Notes: a model not told the origin generated them from the sequence alone. DNA of 64,000 bases from Streptomyces agglomeratus (GCF_001746415.1 NZ_MEHJ01000001.1:4773501-4837500); one strand, 5' to 3'. Numbered from the stretch's first letter, positions 34,433-44,186 are shown. A program made the numbers and translations.

Positions 34433-36202
34433 TCACTTGGCGCAGATCTTTTTGTCCGCTTGGACTTTCCCGTCCACCTCGGGCGCCTTCACAGGACCGG
34501 AGATGGGCACGCCTTCCCCCTTGAAGTCGGCGCCGAGGGTCAGGACCATCGCCTGCATCTCGCCGGCGTCCTCGGTGCCCTTCTTCAGCGCCGAAGCCGG
34601 CAGGCCCATCAGGTCCGCGAGCTTGCGCGCCTGGTCGGCCTGGTTCGGTGCGTACTCCAGCGTAGTCTTCGCGATCTTCTCCGGTGCGTTGCTCTTGTTC
34701 GTGGACTTGAGCACACCCTTCTGCACCTGGAGCCAGTTGAGGGTCTTCTGAGCGGCTCCGCTGGTCTCGCTGCCGTTGTAGACGTCGACGCGCACGTCGG
34801 AGGCTTCGGCCCGCGGTCCCTTGAGCAGGGCGGCCTGCTTGCTCTTGGCGGCCTTCTCCTTCTTCTTCACATCGGAGAAGGAGACGTCGTTCTGGAGCGC
34901 GGTGAAGACCTGCGGGGCCTTCACGGGGTCGACGACCACGGTCGCCTTGACCGTCTCAGCCGGGTTGTCGATCACGGGCACCGTCATGAACGAGATGTTC
35001 TTGAGGTTGATGCTGCCCAGTTCCTCGGCGAGTCCCTTCAGCTTCGGGATGTCACCGATCTCCTTGTTCACCGTGAGCGCCTTGGTGGCGGCGTCCGCGA
35101 GGGCGAGCATCCGCTTGGGGTTGCCGAGCGTCTCTTCCTTCATCTTGCGGATCATCGACGCGATGAACTGCTGCTGCATCTTGATCCGGTCGAGGTCGCT
35201 CTCGTTGCCCAGGCCGTGCCGGTTGCGGAGGAAGGCGAGCGCTTCCTCACCCTCGAGCGTGTGGTCGCCCTCGGGCAGATCGAGCTTGGAGTACTTGTCG
35301 TCCTTGATGGGCTCCGTCAGGCAGACGTCCACGCCGTCGATCGCACTGGTAAGCGTCTTGACCGCGTTGAAGTCGGCCATCATGAAGTGATGGATCGGCA
35401 GGCCGGTGATCTCCGTGACCGTGCGCATGGTGCAGCCCGGGTCCCGGCCCGCCACGCCGAAGCTCTCGTTGAACTTCGTGTACGCCTTGCCGGGAATGAT
35501 CTTTTCCGAGCCGTCCGGCTGCTTGGTCGGGCAGTCGGGAATGTCGATCTTCAGGTCGCGCGGGATGCTCAGCGCCGTCGCGTTCGTACGGTCGCCCGAC
35601 ACGTGGAAGAGGAACGTCGTGTCGGCGTGCCCGGTGGTGTTCTCCCGGTCGCCGTAACCCTCGTTGCCCTTGCCGGTGCGCTTGTCCGTGCCGATGATCA
35701 GGATGTTCATCGGGCCGTCGGTACCGCCCTTGGCGGCGTCACCCACGTCGACCGAGTTGATGTTCCCGTTTAGACGGTCGTAAACGAGGTACGCACCGAC
35801 CGAGACGCCGACGAGGACGAAGCCCATGACACCGCCGGTCCACAGCAGAGCCTTCTTCTTGCCCGACTTCTTCGCCTTGCGCTTGCGCCGCCCCGCCTGG
35901 CCGGGGCCGCCGGCGGCGGCGTCGCGCGAGGCGCCCGCGCTCCGGGAGCCGTTCCCGGCACGACGGCTGCGCTGGCCGGGGACCTCGCGCCGGGGGTTGG
36001 CGGTCCGCTCACGCGTCTGCGTTCTCGACGAGGCTCTCCGGGGCGGGACCACCGAGGGCGATTGCCCAGCGGATTGGTCCAGTCGCAATTCGTAATGACC
36101 GGTGTCCGGGTTGAGAACCCACTGGTCTGCGGGGTCGATTTCTTCGGCCCGCCCACGGTTTTGCGCATCCACGGTTGCTTGAGTCCTCCGTCGGTGCCAC
36201 AT
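34433..36202 (-). CDS. LCP family ligase, copy 4, with LytR_C domain
   Basis: A 589-residue protein, the longest of the group. About 115 residues of basic cytoplasmic tail contain WVLNPDTGHYELRL, then a transmembrane helix (about 120-140). The LCP domain reads MNILIIGTDKRTGKGN, LSIPRDLKIDIPDC, HHFMMADFNAVKTLTSAIDGVDVC and LAFLRNRHGLGNESDLDR. The C-terminal LytR_C domain reads VRVDVYNGSETSGAAQ. It is followed by copy 3 after 50 bp and preceded by copy 5 after a 187-bp gap that could hold a promoter. The ATG start at 36202 begins a sensible cytoplasmic tail. Confidence 0.92.
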   Translation of the reverse strand: MWHRRRTQATVDAQNRGRAEEIDPADQWVLNPDTGHYELRLDQSAGQSPSVVPPRRASSRTQTRERTANPRREVPGQRSRRAGNGSRSAGASRDAAAGGPGQAGRRKRKAKKSGKKKALLWTGGVMGFVLVGVSVGAYLVYDRLNGNINSVDVGDAAKGGTDGPMNILIIGTDKRTGKGNEGYGDRENTTGHADTTFLFHVSGDRTNATALSIPRDLKIDIPDCPTKQPDGSEKIIPGKAYTKFNESFGVAGRDPGCTMRTVTEITGLPIHHFMMADFNAVKTLTSAIDGVDVCLTEPIKDDKYSKLDLPEGDHTLEGEEALAFLRNRHGLGNESDLDRIKMQQQFIASMIRKMKEETLGNPKRMLALADAATKALTVNKEIGDIPKLKGLAEELGSINLKNISFMTVPVIDNPAETVKATVVVDPVKAPQVFTALQNDVSFSDVKKKEKAAKSKQAALLKGPRAEASDVRVDVYNGSETSGAAQKTLNWLQVQKGVLKSTNKSNAPEKIAKTTLEYAPNQADQARKLADLMGLPASALKKGTEDAGEMQAMVLTLGADFKGEGVPISGPVKAPEVDGKVQADKKICAK

Positions 36203-36389
36203 GAGGCGCCTCCCCCCAGGCCCTCTGGCGTTCTTTCCAGCAGTGCGACCTCAGGGCCGGAAGCACCGGATCGCGTCACACTATCTGCCCAGTTCAGCGC
36301 GGGGCGACGTCCGTGACAAATTCCACTCCCCTTACAACTGGGCAATACGCCCAATCTGTTCTCCGTCCCGCCGGGCCTTGGCTATGGCT

Positions 36390-37703
36390 TTACTCGCACT
36401 CGGCCGTGGCGGCGTTGCTTCCGGTGAAAGTCGGCGTCGGCGCAGGACTCGGCGACCCGGCGTCGTCGGGCTTCTCGTCGCCCCGGTTCCCGCCGGTCCT
36501 TTCCGGCTTCTCGGCGCCCGCCGGAACGACCGAGACGGGGTGGTCCTCGCGGAGTTGCTCGAACAGGCGTCCCGCGTCGGGCTCGACGAGTTGGTCGCGG
36601 TTCGGGTTCTGCGTGTACGGCTGGCGGGGCACCGTCATGAACTGCACCCGCTCGGTGGGGATGTCCCGCATGCCGCGCACCAGGTTGTACAGGTCCTTGA
36701 GCGAGTCGAGCCCGGGATCGGTCGTGAGGGACTTCGTCGCCGCGTCCAGTACCGGGTAGAGCCTGGTCGGGTTGAGCAGCACGCCGTTGCTCTGCACCTT
36801 GTTCACCAGCGCGCCGAGGAACCGCTGCTGGCGCTCCATCCGCTCGGTGTCGCTGCCGTCGCCGATGGTCTTGCGGGCCCGTACGAAGCCGAGGGCCTGC
36901 TCACCGTTCAGCTTCTGGCGGCCCTTGGCCAGGCGCAGCAGCGCGTCGTCGTCGTCGATCGGCTCCTTGAGGCAGATCTCGACGCCGTTCACCGCGTCGA
37001 CCATCCCCTTGAAGCCCTCGAAGTCCACCACCATGTGGTGGTCGACCCGGATGCCGGTGAGGCGCTCCACCGTACGGATGGTGCACGCCGTACCGCCGAC
37101 CTCGAACGCCGAGTTGAACTGCGTGAACCGCTTCTCCGTACGAGACCCGTCGGGCTTGCGGCAGCTCGGGACGTCCACCATCAGGTCGCGCGGCAGGGAG
37201 ACGGCGGTGGCGCTCCTGCGGTCTCCGGCCAGGTGCAGCAGGATCGTCGTGTCGGAGCGCTGGGTGCCCTTGTCCGGACCGTACTTGCGATTGCCCTTGC
37301 CGGAGCGGGTGTCGGACCCGATGAGCAGGATGTTCTGGGCATTCACCGCGATGGGTGTGGGGCGTTCCTTCTCGTACTCCTCCAGCTCGGCGGCGGCGGT
37401 GGTGTCCGTGGTGATGTTGCCGTCGAGCTTCCGGTAGAGCCACCAGCCGACACCGGCCGCGAGGAGCAGCGCGAAGGAGGCGCCGAGGGCGGTCCAACGG
37501 AGCCAGCGCCGCGAGTCGTTGGCGGCAGGGCCGGCATCGCTCTTCTCACCGGCATCGCCCCCCTCCTCCTCGGACTTCTCGGACTCCTCCTCGGCCTTTC
37601 CCCCGCCCGCGTCTTCCGTGGCCGGGTCCTTCGCCTCGTCCTCCTCGGCCGGAGTGTCCGGTCCGGAGGGCGTGCCAGCACTGTCGGTCACGTCTGCGTC
37701 CAT
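36390..37703 (-). CDS. LCP family ligase, copy 5
   Basis: A 437-residue protein with a strongly acidic cytoplasmic tail (about residues 1-62, Glu/Asp/Gly-rich, unlike the basic tails of the other copies), a transmembrane helix (about 70-90) and an LCP domain (NILLIGSDTRSGKGNRK, VSLPRDLMVDVPSC, DHHMVVDFEGFKGMVDAVNGVEIC, LGFVRARKTIGDGSDTERM). It ends in a Thr/Pro/Ser-rich tail without LytR_C. ATG 37703 is the natural start. First of three co-directional LCP genes. Confidence 0.92.
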   Translation of the reverse strand: MDADVTDSAGTPSGPDTPAEEDEAKDPATEDAGGGKAEEESEKSEEEGGDAGEKSDAGPAANDSRRWLRWTALGASFALLLAAGVGWWLYRKLDGNITTDTTAAAELEEYEKERPTPIAVNAQNILLIGSDTRSGKGNRKYGPDKGTQRSDTTILLHLAGDRRSATAVSLPRDLMVDVPSCRKPDGSRTEKRFTQFNSAFEVGGTACTIRTVERLTGIRVDHHMVVDFEGFKGMVDAVNGVEICLKEPIDDDDALLRLAKGRQKLNGEQALGFVRARKTIGDGSDTERMERQQRFLGALVNKVQSNGVLLNPTRLYPVLDAATKSLTTDPGLDSLKDLYNLVRGMRDIPTERVQFMTVPRQPYTQNPNRDQLVEPDAGRLFEQLREDHPVSVVPAGAEKPERTGGNRGDEKPDDAGSPSPAPTPTFTGSNAATAECE

Positions 37704-37856
37704 CCTTCACGGAGTCGGCGGCGCGCTGGGCCGCCGATCGCAGGGGTAGACGGCTGAACCTCGCGCTTGGTTGTGCGGTGCGTACCGTCGATCATCCACC
37801 GGAGTCCGGCGCTCAAGCCGCAGGGCTCGGCAGCCGGTGGGCCGGACGGGTGGCCC

Positions 37857-38621
37857 TCAGGGCGCTTGTAGTACCGCCGTGTTGGTGACCCGCTCGCTCT
37901 TGATCCGCTGCGCGAGACCGTCTTCGGAGAGCAGGCCGGAATTCCGGCACAGCACCACGGAGCCGCCGACGGCGAGCGGTGCGAAGAGTCCCGAGGACAG
38001 GCCCTCCCAGGTGTCGTACGCCAGCCCCGAGAGCAGCCGCGCCCCCGGACCGAGCCCGAGGCTCTGGGCGTCCGCGCGTGCCCGGTCGACCAGCTCGGCC
38101 CCGGTGAGTTCCGTACCGCCCACCCGCAGCGCGGGCGCGTCCGCGTCCACAGGGGCGTACGGCGCGAACCGGTCGCCCTGCCCCGGCACCTCGACGGCGT
38201 AGTCCGCGAACCCGGCCGGCGGCTGCGGGAAGCGGCCGCCCAAGGGGCGCAGGGCGAGCGCGACGCGCTCCCCGCCGCAGGCCCGTGCCTCCTCCAGCGT
38301 GTCGGGCCCGCTGACCACCAGATCGGCGCCGGCCGGATCTCCGCCGACCTCCACGACCACACCGACGGACGAACAGGCGAGCAGCCAGACGGCGGTCTGC
38401 CAGTGCGCGGGCAGCAGCAGCGCGAGCCGGTCGCCGGGGCCGGCGGCGAGGTCGCCCTGGAGCAGATTGGCGGTCTTGGCCACCCAATTGGCGAAGGTGG
38501 CGACGGACAGTTCCACCCGTTCGCCGGTGGCGTCGTCGTAGAAGGTGACCAGGGGCTGCGCCGGGTCCGCGGCGAGCGCGGATCGCAGCAGGTCGGCGGG
38601 GGTGCGATCGATGGCGTTCAC
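37857..38621 (-). CDS. TIGR03089-type short AMP-binding-like protein
   Basis: A 254-residue protein resembling only the N-terminal part of acyl-AMP synthetases: LLRSALAADPAQPLVTFYDDATGERVELSVATFANWVAKTANLL, then GDRLALLLPAHWQTAVWLLA. It stops before the ATP P-loop and the adenylation core, so ligase activity is unlikely. The same short form is conserved in actinobacteria (TIGR03089) and in mycobacteria sits beside an LCP gene, as here. The GTG start at 38621 follows TACTCT by 7 nt with no ribosome site, suggesting a leaderless mRNA. Role unknown. Confidence 0.75.
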   Translation of the reverse strand: MNAIDRTPADLLRSALAADPAQPLVTFYDDATGERVELSVATFANWVAKTANLLQGDLAAGPGDRLALLLPAHWQTAVWLLACSSVGVVVEVGGDPAGADLVVSGPDTLEEARACGGERVALALRPLGGRFPQPPAGFADYAVEVPGQGDRFAPYAPVDADAPALRVGGTELTGAELVDRARADAQSLGLGPGARLLSGLAYDTWEGLSSGLFAPLAVGGSVVLCRNSGLLSEDGLAQRIKSERVTNTAVLQAP

Positions 38622-38628
38622 CCGCGCA

Positions 38629-38634
38629 AGAGTA
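38629..38634 (-). promoter_or_regulatory. Candidate -10 element of a leaderless transcript
   Basis: TACTCT on the minus strand lies 7 nt before the GTG start of the AMP-binding-like gene, the spacing expected if transcription begins at the start codon. No -35 of quality is seen. Confidence 0.35.
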
Positions 38635-38759
38635 CGCCGCGCCGCTGGGCGGGGGCCGCGCCGCCCGGGTGCGGGAGAGCCGCCCGTGCACCGGTTCGGC
38701 CGACGATCCGTCAACTCCCCAATGGACATATTTGTCTATTTATGCCCAAGATCTACTGC

Positions 38760-40127
38760 ATGCGTGCATTCCTTGCTTCCGCGATCGGAGTCGCGTGCAC
38801 CGCCACTCTGGTCCTGCCCACCGTCGCCACCGCCGCCCCGGCCCCCGCCAATACGGCGCCGCCGGGCTCCACCCAATCGCTGCCCCTCGTTCCACTCGTA
38901 CCGGACGGCCGAGCCGCGGGCACCGCTCCGCAGGGCCTGACGGAGCGTGACGCCAAGCCGTTCTCGCTGGTCGGCGTCGTCTGGGACGACGCCGAGGCCG
39001 AACTCCACGGCACCGCCCAGGTCCGTACCCGCTCCACCGAGACGGGTGACTGGTCGGGCTGGCAGCACCTGGAAACCCACAACCACGAGCACGCCCCCGA
39101 CTCCGGCACACCGGAGCGCGAGGCGGGGAACGTCCGCGGCTCGACCGCGCCCCTGTGGGTCGGCGCCAGTGACGGCGTAGAAGTACGCGTCCGGCCCGAG
39201 GCCCCCGCCGCCGAGCGCGCCGTCGCTCTCCCGTCCGGACTGCGCCTCGAACTGGTGGACCCCGGTGACGACCCCCCGGCGGGCACCACGACCACCGCGG
39301 CGGAGGCAGCGGACGGCGCCGACGCCAACGCCGACGACAGTGCCGCCCATGCCGAAGCCGCGGACGACGCCGACGACCCCCGCACCACGCTCCTGACCGC
39401 GGAGGACGCCGCGGCCTCCGCGGTCAACGCCGACCTGGCGCCGCTCGGCGCCACCGAGGTGCCGGCCCTGACCAAGGCGGAGACGGAGGAGCAGACCTTC
39501 GTGCTGGGGGGCGGGAAGCCCCTCATCGGCCCCCGGCCCCGCATCGTGACCCGCAAGGGCTGGGGCGCGAACGAGCAGCTCCGCGAGCGCAACTTCGTCT
39601 ACACCAAGAGCGTCAAGGCGGCCTTCGTGCACCACAGCGCGACCGGCAACAACTACAGCTGTTCGCAGGCCGACTCCGTTCTGCGCAGTATCTACCGCTA
39701 CCACGTCAAGAGCAGCGGCTGGCGCGACTTCGGCTACAACTTCGCCGTCGACAAGTGCGGAAACATCTACGAAGGCCGGGCAGGGGGTGTGGCCAAGCCG
39801 GTCCTGGGGGCGCACACTCTCGGTTTCAACAGCAGGAGCACGGGCATCGCCGTTCTCGGTTCGTACAGCAAGTCCAACCCACCCGCCGCCGTGGTCAACG
39901 CCGTTGCCCGCCTCACCGCATGGAAGCTCGGTCTGTACGGAGCAGACCCGCGGGCCAAGACCACGCTCAAGTCGGGTGGCGGCAACCGCTTCAAGAAGGG
40001 CACCATCGTCAAGCTCAACGTCATTTCCGGGCACCGGGACGGATACGTCACCGACTGCCCGGGAGGCCGCCTCTACAGCAAGCTCGACGAGACCCGGGAC
40101 GCCTCGGCCCGCCTACAGGGCCGCTGA
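38760..40127 (+). CDS. Peptidoglycan-recognition-type N-acetylmuramoyl-L-alanine amidase, secreted
   Basis: A 455-residue secreted protein. A signal peptide (MRAFLASAIGVACTATLVLP...ATAAPA) is followed by a 220-residue N-terminal region, an Ala/Asp-rich linker (about 160-210) and a C-terminal PGRP/amidase-2 domain. Zinc-site residues are visible: the His pair of AAFVHHSATGNN, the His of LGAHTLGFNS and the Cys of YVTDCPGGRLY. It should cleave the amide between muramic acid and the stem peptide. An in-frame ATG at 38742 is possible, but 38760 begins a cleaner signal peptide. Upstream DNA is unusually AT-rich (38726-38745), probably the promoter. Confidence 0.88.
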   Translation: MRAFLASAIGVACTATLVLPTVATAAPAPANTAPPGSTQSLPLVPLVPDGRAAGTAPQGLTERDAKPFSLVGVVWDDAEAELHGTAQVRTRSTETGDWSGWQHLETHNHEHAPDSGTPEREAGNVRGSTAPLWVGASDGVEVRVRPEAPAAERAVALPSGLRLELVDPGDDPPAGTTTTAAEAADGADANADDSAAHAEAADDADDPRTTLLTAEDAAASAVNADLAPLGATEVPALTKAETEEQTFVLGGGKPLIGPRPRIVTRKGWGANEQLRERNFVYTKSVKAAFVHHSATGNNYSCSQADSVLRSIYRYHVKSSGWRDFGYNFAVDKCGNIYEGRAGGVAKPVLGAHTLGFNSRSTGIAVLGSYSKSNPPAAVVNAVARLTAWKLGLYGADPRAKTTLKSGGGNRFKKGTIVKLNVISGHRDGYVTDCPGGRLYSKLDETRDASARLQGR

Positions 40128-40213
40128 CCTGCTGACCGGGGCCGTTCGAACAGTCTGCATACACTGGCCTGCCCGAACCCCGGCCGGCCCCAGCAGGAAG
40201 CAGAGACGACAAG

Positions 40214-41296
40214 GTGACTGAAGCGATCCTCCTGGTCGGCGGCAAGGGCACCCGGTTGCGCCCGCTCACCGTGCACACACCGAAGCCGATGGTCCCGGCG
40301 GCAGGCGTGCCCTTCCTCACCCATCAGCTGGCCCGCGCGCGGGCGGCCGGAGTCGAACACATCGTCCTCGCGACGTCGTACCTCGCCGAAGTCTTCGAGC
40401 CGTACTTCGGCGACGGCTCCGCGCTGGGCCTGCACCTGGAGTACGTGACCGAGCGGGAGCCACTGGGCACCGGCGGCGCGATCCGCAACGTCGCCTCGCG
40501 CCTCCACTCCTCGCCCGACGACCCGGTCCTGATCTTCAACGGCGACATCCTCACGGGCCTGGACATCGGCGCCCTGGTCTCCACCCACACCACATCGGGC
40601 GCGGACGTCTCGCTGCACCTCACCCGCGTCGAGGACCCCAGGGCCTTCGGTCTGGTGCCCACGGACCCCACGGGCCGGGTCACGGCGTTCCTCGAAAAGC
40701 CCCAGACCCCCGAAGAGATCGTCACCGACCAGATCAACGCGGGTGCGTACGTATTCCGCCGCTCCGTCATAGACACGATCCCGGCGGGCCGCCCCGTCTC
40801 CGTGGAACGCGAGACGTTCCCCGACCTGCTGTCCTCCGGAGCGCACCTCCAGGGCATGGTCGATTCGACGTACTGGCTGGACCTCGGCACCCCGCAGGCG
40901 TTCGTCCGCGGCTCGGCCGACCTGGTGCTGGGCCGCGCACCGTCCCCGGCGGTGCCGGGCCGCTGCGGCGACCGCCTGGTCCTGCCGACCGCGTCCGTAG
41001 CCACGGACGCGAAGCTCACGGGCGGCACGGTGGTGGGCGAGGGGGCGACCGTGGGCGAGGGCGCCCGCATCGACGGCAGCGCGCTCCTCCCCGGCTGCGT
41101 GATCGGCGCCGGAGCGGTGATCACCGACTCCCTCATCGGCGCGGGCGCCACCATCGGCGCCCGTACGGTCGTCTCCGGCGCGGTCGTCGGGGACGGTGCG
41201 ACGGTGGGCGCGGACAACGAGCTGCGCGAAGGCGTACGGGTGTGGTGCGGCGCGACACTTCCCGACGCCTCGCTCCGCTTCTCGTCGGACCAGTAG
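40214..41296 (+). CDS. manC: Mannose-1-phosphate guanylyltransferase-type nucleotidyltransferase
   Basis: A 360-residue sugar-nucleotide pyrophosphorylase. The N-terminal signature is AILLVGGKGTRLRPLT with the substrate Lys in TPKPMVP. LIFNGDIL carries the metal Asp, and FLEKPQTP and NAGAYVF line the sugar pocket. A C-terminal left-handed beta-helix shows hexapeptide repeats (GGTVVGEGATVGEGARI). With manB, manA and the SIS isomerase downstream it would make GDP-mannose. Glucose-1-phosphate thymidylyl- or uridylyltransferase specificity cannot be excluded by sequence alone. The GTG start is preceded by ACAAGG. Confidence 0.85.
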   Translation: MTEAILLVGGKGTRLRPLTVHTPKPMVPAAGVPFLTHQLARARAAGVEHIVLATSYLAEVFEPYFGDGSALGLHLEYVTEREPLGTGGAIRNVASRLHSSPDDPVLIFNGDILTGLDIGALVSTHTTSGADVSLHLTRVEDPRAFGLVPTDPTGRVTAFLEKPQTPEEIVTDQINAGAYVFRRSVIDTIPAGRPVSVERETFPDLLSSGAHLQGMVDSTYWLDLGTPQAFVRGSADLVLGRAPSPAVPGRCGDRLVLPTASVATDAKLTGGTVVGEGATVGEGARIDGSALLPGCVIGAGAVITDSLIGAGATIGARTVVSGAVVGDGATVGADNELREGVRVWCGATLPDASLRFSSDQ

Positions 41297-41373
41297 AAGG
41301 CCGCGCGCACCGGACCGGCGAAACCCGTAGGCTCGAAGCCCACGTACCCCTTCCGTCCCAAGGACCGCCACCC

Positions 41374-42384
41374 GTGTCAGGCCGCTTCGCGCCCCGCCCC
41401 GTCACCCGCACCACGGTGCGGGGCGGCGACACGGCCGTCCCGCACCAGAGCACGCGGACACCGCTCCCCGCACCGGCCGGGCTCACGCGGACCTGGACGC
41501 CACCGGGACCGCTCGACCTCGCCCTGGCGCTCGGCCCACTGCGCCGCGGCCCGGGCGACCCGACGTTCCGTACGACCCCCGACGGCGCCTTCTGGCGCAC
41601 GTCCCGCACGCCGGCCGGACCGGGCACCCTGCGGATCGCCGCGCGCGCCGGCGCGGTGGAGGCGACCGCCTGGGGCGACGGAGCCGACTGGCTCCTCGAC
41701 GCACTCCCACCCCTGCTGGGCTCGTTGGATGACCCCTCCGCCTTCGAGCCGCGCCACCGCGTCGTGGCCGAGACGTGGCGCCGCCGCCCGGGCCTGCGGC
41801 TGGGACGCACCGGCCTGGTCCTCGAATCCCTGATCGCCTCCGTCCTGGAACAGAAGGTCACCACGGACGAGGCGTACCGGGCGTGGCGCCTGCTGATCCG
41901 CAAGTACGGAGATCCGGCACCGGGCCCGGTGGACGGCCGCATGTACGTCGTGCCCTCGGCCCGGACCTGGTCCCTGATCCCGTCCTGGGAGTGGCACCGC
42001 GCGGGCGTCGACAGCAAGCGCTCGGCGACGGTCCTGCGGGCGGTACGGGTGGCCCGCCGCCTGGAGGAGGCGTCGGCGATGCCCCTGGAGGCCGCCTCGG
42101 CCCGCCTGCAACTGATCCCCGGCATCGGTCCCTGGACGGCTGCGGAGACCCTGCAACGCAGCAACGGCGCCCCGGACGCGGTCTCGGTCGGCGACTACCA
42201 CCTGCCCAGCACGGTCGGCTACGCCCTGGCGGGCGACCGCCACGCGGACGACGCGGCCATGCTCGAACTCCTGGCCCCGTACGCGGGCCAGCGCCACCGT
42301 GCGGCCCGCCTGATCCTGCTCTCCGGCCGCACCCCACCCCGCCGCGCCCCCCGAATGACCCCGGGCAACATAGCGGCCCTGTAA
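41374..42384 (+). CDS. HhH-GPD DNA glycosylase (AlkA-like 3-methyladenine glycosylase)
   Basis: A 336-residue base-excision repair enzyme. The helix-hairpin-helix reads LQLIPGIGPWTAAETLQRS, and the catalytic Asp follows in VSVGDYHLPS, as in AlkA. An upstream ESLIASVLEQKVTTDEAYRAWR matches the usual start of the glycosylase fold. No FeS-cluster cysteines are present. The GTG start at 41374 has AAGGA about 9 nt upstream. It converges on fbiB across a repeat-filled gap. Confidence 0.86.
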   Translation: MSGRFAPRPVTRTTVRGGDTAVPHQSTRTPLPAPAGLTRTWTPPGPLDLALALGPLRRGPGDPTFRTTPDGAFWRTSRTPAGPGTLRIAARAGAVEATAWGDGADWLLDALPPLLGSLDDPSAFEPRHRVVAETWRRRPGLRLGRTGLVLESLIASVLEQKVTTDEAYRAWRLLIRKYGDPAPGPVDGRMYVVPSARTWSLIPSWEWHRAGVDSKRSATVLRAVRVARRLEEASAMPLEAASARLQLIPGIGPWTAAETLQRSNGAPDAVSVGDYHLPSTVGYALAGDRHADDAAMLELLAPYAGQRHRAARLILLSGRTPPRRAPRMTPGNIAAL

Positions 42385-42407
42385 CCCGCCCCCCGCAGCC
42401 TCCAGGA

Positions 42408-42710
42408 GTGCCGGGAGGGGCCGTGTCGGGGCGCTCCCCGCAGGGTGTCGAACGCAACGGGCCCGTACACACCGCAGCGCTGCCCGAAGGTTCGGCACCC
42501 GAGGAGACGCCCCGGCGCGGCACCGACCCCGAGTCCCCCGCCCGGAGCCCCCGCGACGCATTCGGCGGTGCCGGGAGGGGCCGTGTCGGGGCGCTCCCCG
42601 CAGGGTGTCGAACGCAACCACCGCGAACACACCGCAGCGCTGCCCGAAGGTTCGGCACCCGAGGAGACGCCCCGGCGCGGCACCGACCCCGAAGCCCCCG
42701 CCCACGAAGC
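42408..42710. repeat. Tandem duplication, about 160-bp unit, two copies
   Basis: Copy 1 begins at 42408 and copy 2 at 42568. Both start GTGCCGGGAGGGGCCGTG and include identical stretches through GGTGTCGAACGCAAC and CTGCCCGAAGGTTCGG. They differ at few sites (for example GGGCCCGTAC against CACCGCGAAC), then fade near 42710. Each unit can fold through its GTGCCGGG and CGGCGCGGCAC ends. It fills the 347-bp gap between convergent glycosylase and fbiB genes. No gene is supported in it. Confidence 0.85.
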
Positions 42711-42731
42711 TACCGCCCACGCGCCCCCGCC

Positions 42732-44186
42732 TCAGCGCACCTCGATGAACGCCGCCGCATCCCTCGCCGGCCGATCCTTCGGCGCCACCGCCGCGTGCCC
42801 CACCGCGACCGCCCCCATCGGGTCCCAGCCCTCCGGCAGCCCCAGCACGTCCCGCACCACCTCGCGGCAGAACATCGTCGACGAAACCCACGCCGACCCC
42901 AGCCGCTCGCCCGCCAGCGCCACCAGGCAGTTCTGCACACCCGCGCCGGCCGCGACAACGAACATCTCCCGCTCCGCCGCGTCACGGCGAGCGTCCCCGT
43001 ACACATGCGAGCCGTCCATCACGAGGCACGGCACCACCAGATACGGAGCCCGGCGCAGCACATCGCCCCGCCGCACCCGCTTGGCGATCGACTCCTCGGA
43101 CTTCCCGTCGGCCCGCAGATCCGACACCCACGCGTCCCGCATCGCGTCGAGCAGCGCCACCCGCGACTTCTCCGACTCCAGGAGCACGAAGCGCCACGGC
43201 GTCGTGTGGTGCGGCGCAGGCGCCGTCACCGCCGCCGCGACCGCGCGGCGCACCGCCGCCGGATCCACCGGCTCGTCAGTGAAGTCCCGCACCGTACGCC
43301 GCAGCGTGACCGCTTCCCGTACGGCCTCCGACGTCCCGAGCCGGAACATGTCGTCGCCCGCCGCCCGGACCAGCGCACGGGTCCCGGCGTCCTCACCGTC
43401 CACGAGATGCGAGAGCCCCCGGACCACCGCCACCGGCAGCCCCTCGGCCTTTCCCTTCACCAGGTCACCGGCTGCCGCCAGTTCGTCGGCGAGGGCGACG
43501 ACGGTCACGCTCAGCGGGTTGCCGTACGCATCCGTCCCGCCCCGCAGATCGTCGAGGACCCGGACACCGGCCGCGCCGATCGCGACATCCGTCAGGCCGT
43601 TGCGCCAGGGCCGCCCGAAGGTGTCCGTGACGACGACCCCGACCTCCACCCCGAGCGCGTCCCGCAGCCCGTCCCGGATCGAGCGGGCCGAAGCATCGGG
43701 ATCCGCCGGCAGCAACAGCACGGTTCCGGCGGCGGTGTTGGACGCGTCGACTCCGGCGGCGGCCATGATCAGCCCGTGCCGGTTCTCGACGATACGAAGG
43801 GTTCCGCGCCGCGCGACGACCCGTACCGTCTCCGCGTCGATGGCCGCCTCGCGGTCGGCCGCCTCCAGGACGCGCCCCTCCGCCTTGCTGACGATCTTGG
43901 AAGTGACGAGCAGGATGTCACCGTCGGCAAGCCCCGCGCCGGTGGCCGCGATCAGCGCGGCGATGTTGTCGCCTTCCCGCACCTCGGGTATCCCGGCAGG
44001 TGCCCACACGCGAAACCCGGGCACCGGTACGGAACCCTCGCCGGAAGCCTGCCGAGGCACGGAAGCCGAACCAGGACCCGACGCCGAACCCGAACCCGAA
44101 CCCGAACCCGAACCGAAACCGGAACCCGAACAATCACCCGGACCCAGCCCCGCCCCAGACCTGAACTCCGCCCCCGCCGAGCTCAC
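42732..44186 (-). CDS. fbiB: F420 glutamyl ligase/FMN reductase fusion
   Basis: A 484-residue two-domain enzyme of coenzyme F420 synthesis. The CofE domain (about 45-280: [50 protein letters not shown]) adds glutamates to F420-0. The C-terminal nitroreductase-fold domain (from about 285: [27 protein letters not shown]) binds FMN and reduces the dehydro precursor, as in mycobacterial FbiB. GTG 44186 overlaps the fbiA stop (GTGA). The first 45 residues are a Gly/Ser-rich tract made by CCCGAA-type hexamers and are not part of either domain. Confidence 0.9.
   Translation of the reverse strand: MSSAGAEFRSGAGLGPGDCSGSGFGSGSGSGSGSASGPGSASVPRQASGEGSVPVPGFRVWAPAGIPEVREGDNIAALIAATGAGLADGDILLVTSKIVSKAEGRVLEAADREAAIDAETVRVVARRGTLRIVENRHGLIMAAAGVDASNTAAGTVLLLPADPDASARSIRDGLRDALGVEVGVVVTDTFGRPWRNGLTDVAIGAAGVRVLDDLRGGTDAYGNPLSVTVVALADELAAAGDLVKGKAEGLPVAVVRGLSHLVDGEDAGTRALVRAAGDDMFRLGTSEAVREAVTLRRTVRDFTDEPVDPAAVRRAVAAAVTAPAPHHTTPWRFVLLESEKSRVALLDAMRDAWVSDLRADGKSEESIAKRVRRGDVLRRAPYLVVPCLVMDGSHVYGDARRDAAEREMFVVAAGAGVQNCLVALAGERLGSAWVSSTMFCREVVRDVLGLPEGWDPMGAVAVGHAAVAPKDRPARDAAAFIEVR

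Noticed and set aside
28033..42384. A secondary-metabolite biosynthetic cluster
   Set aside because: No polyketide, peptide-synthetase, terpene or lantibiotic enzymes; the genes are envelope and housekeeping functions.
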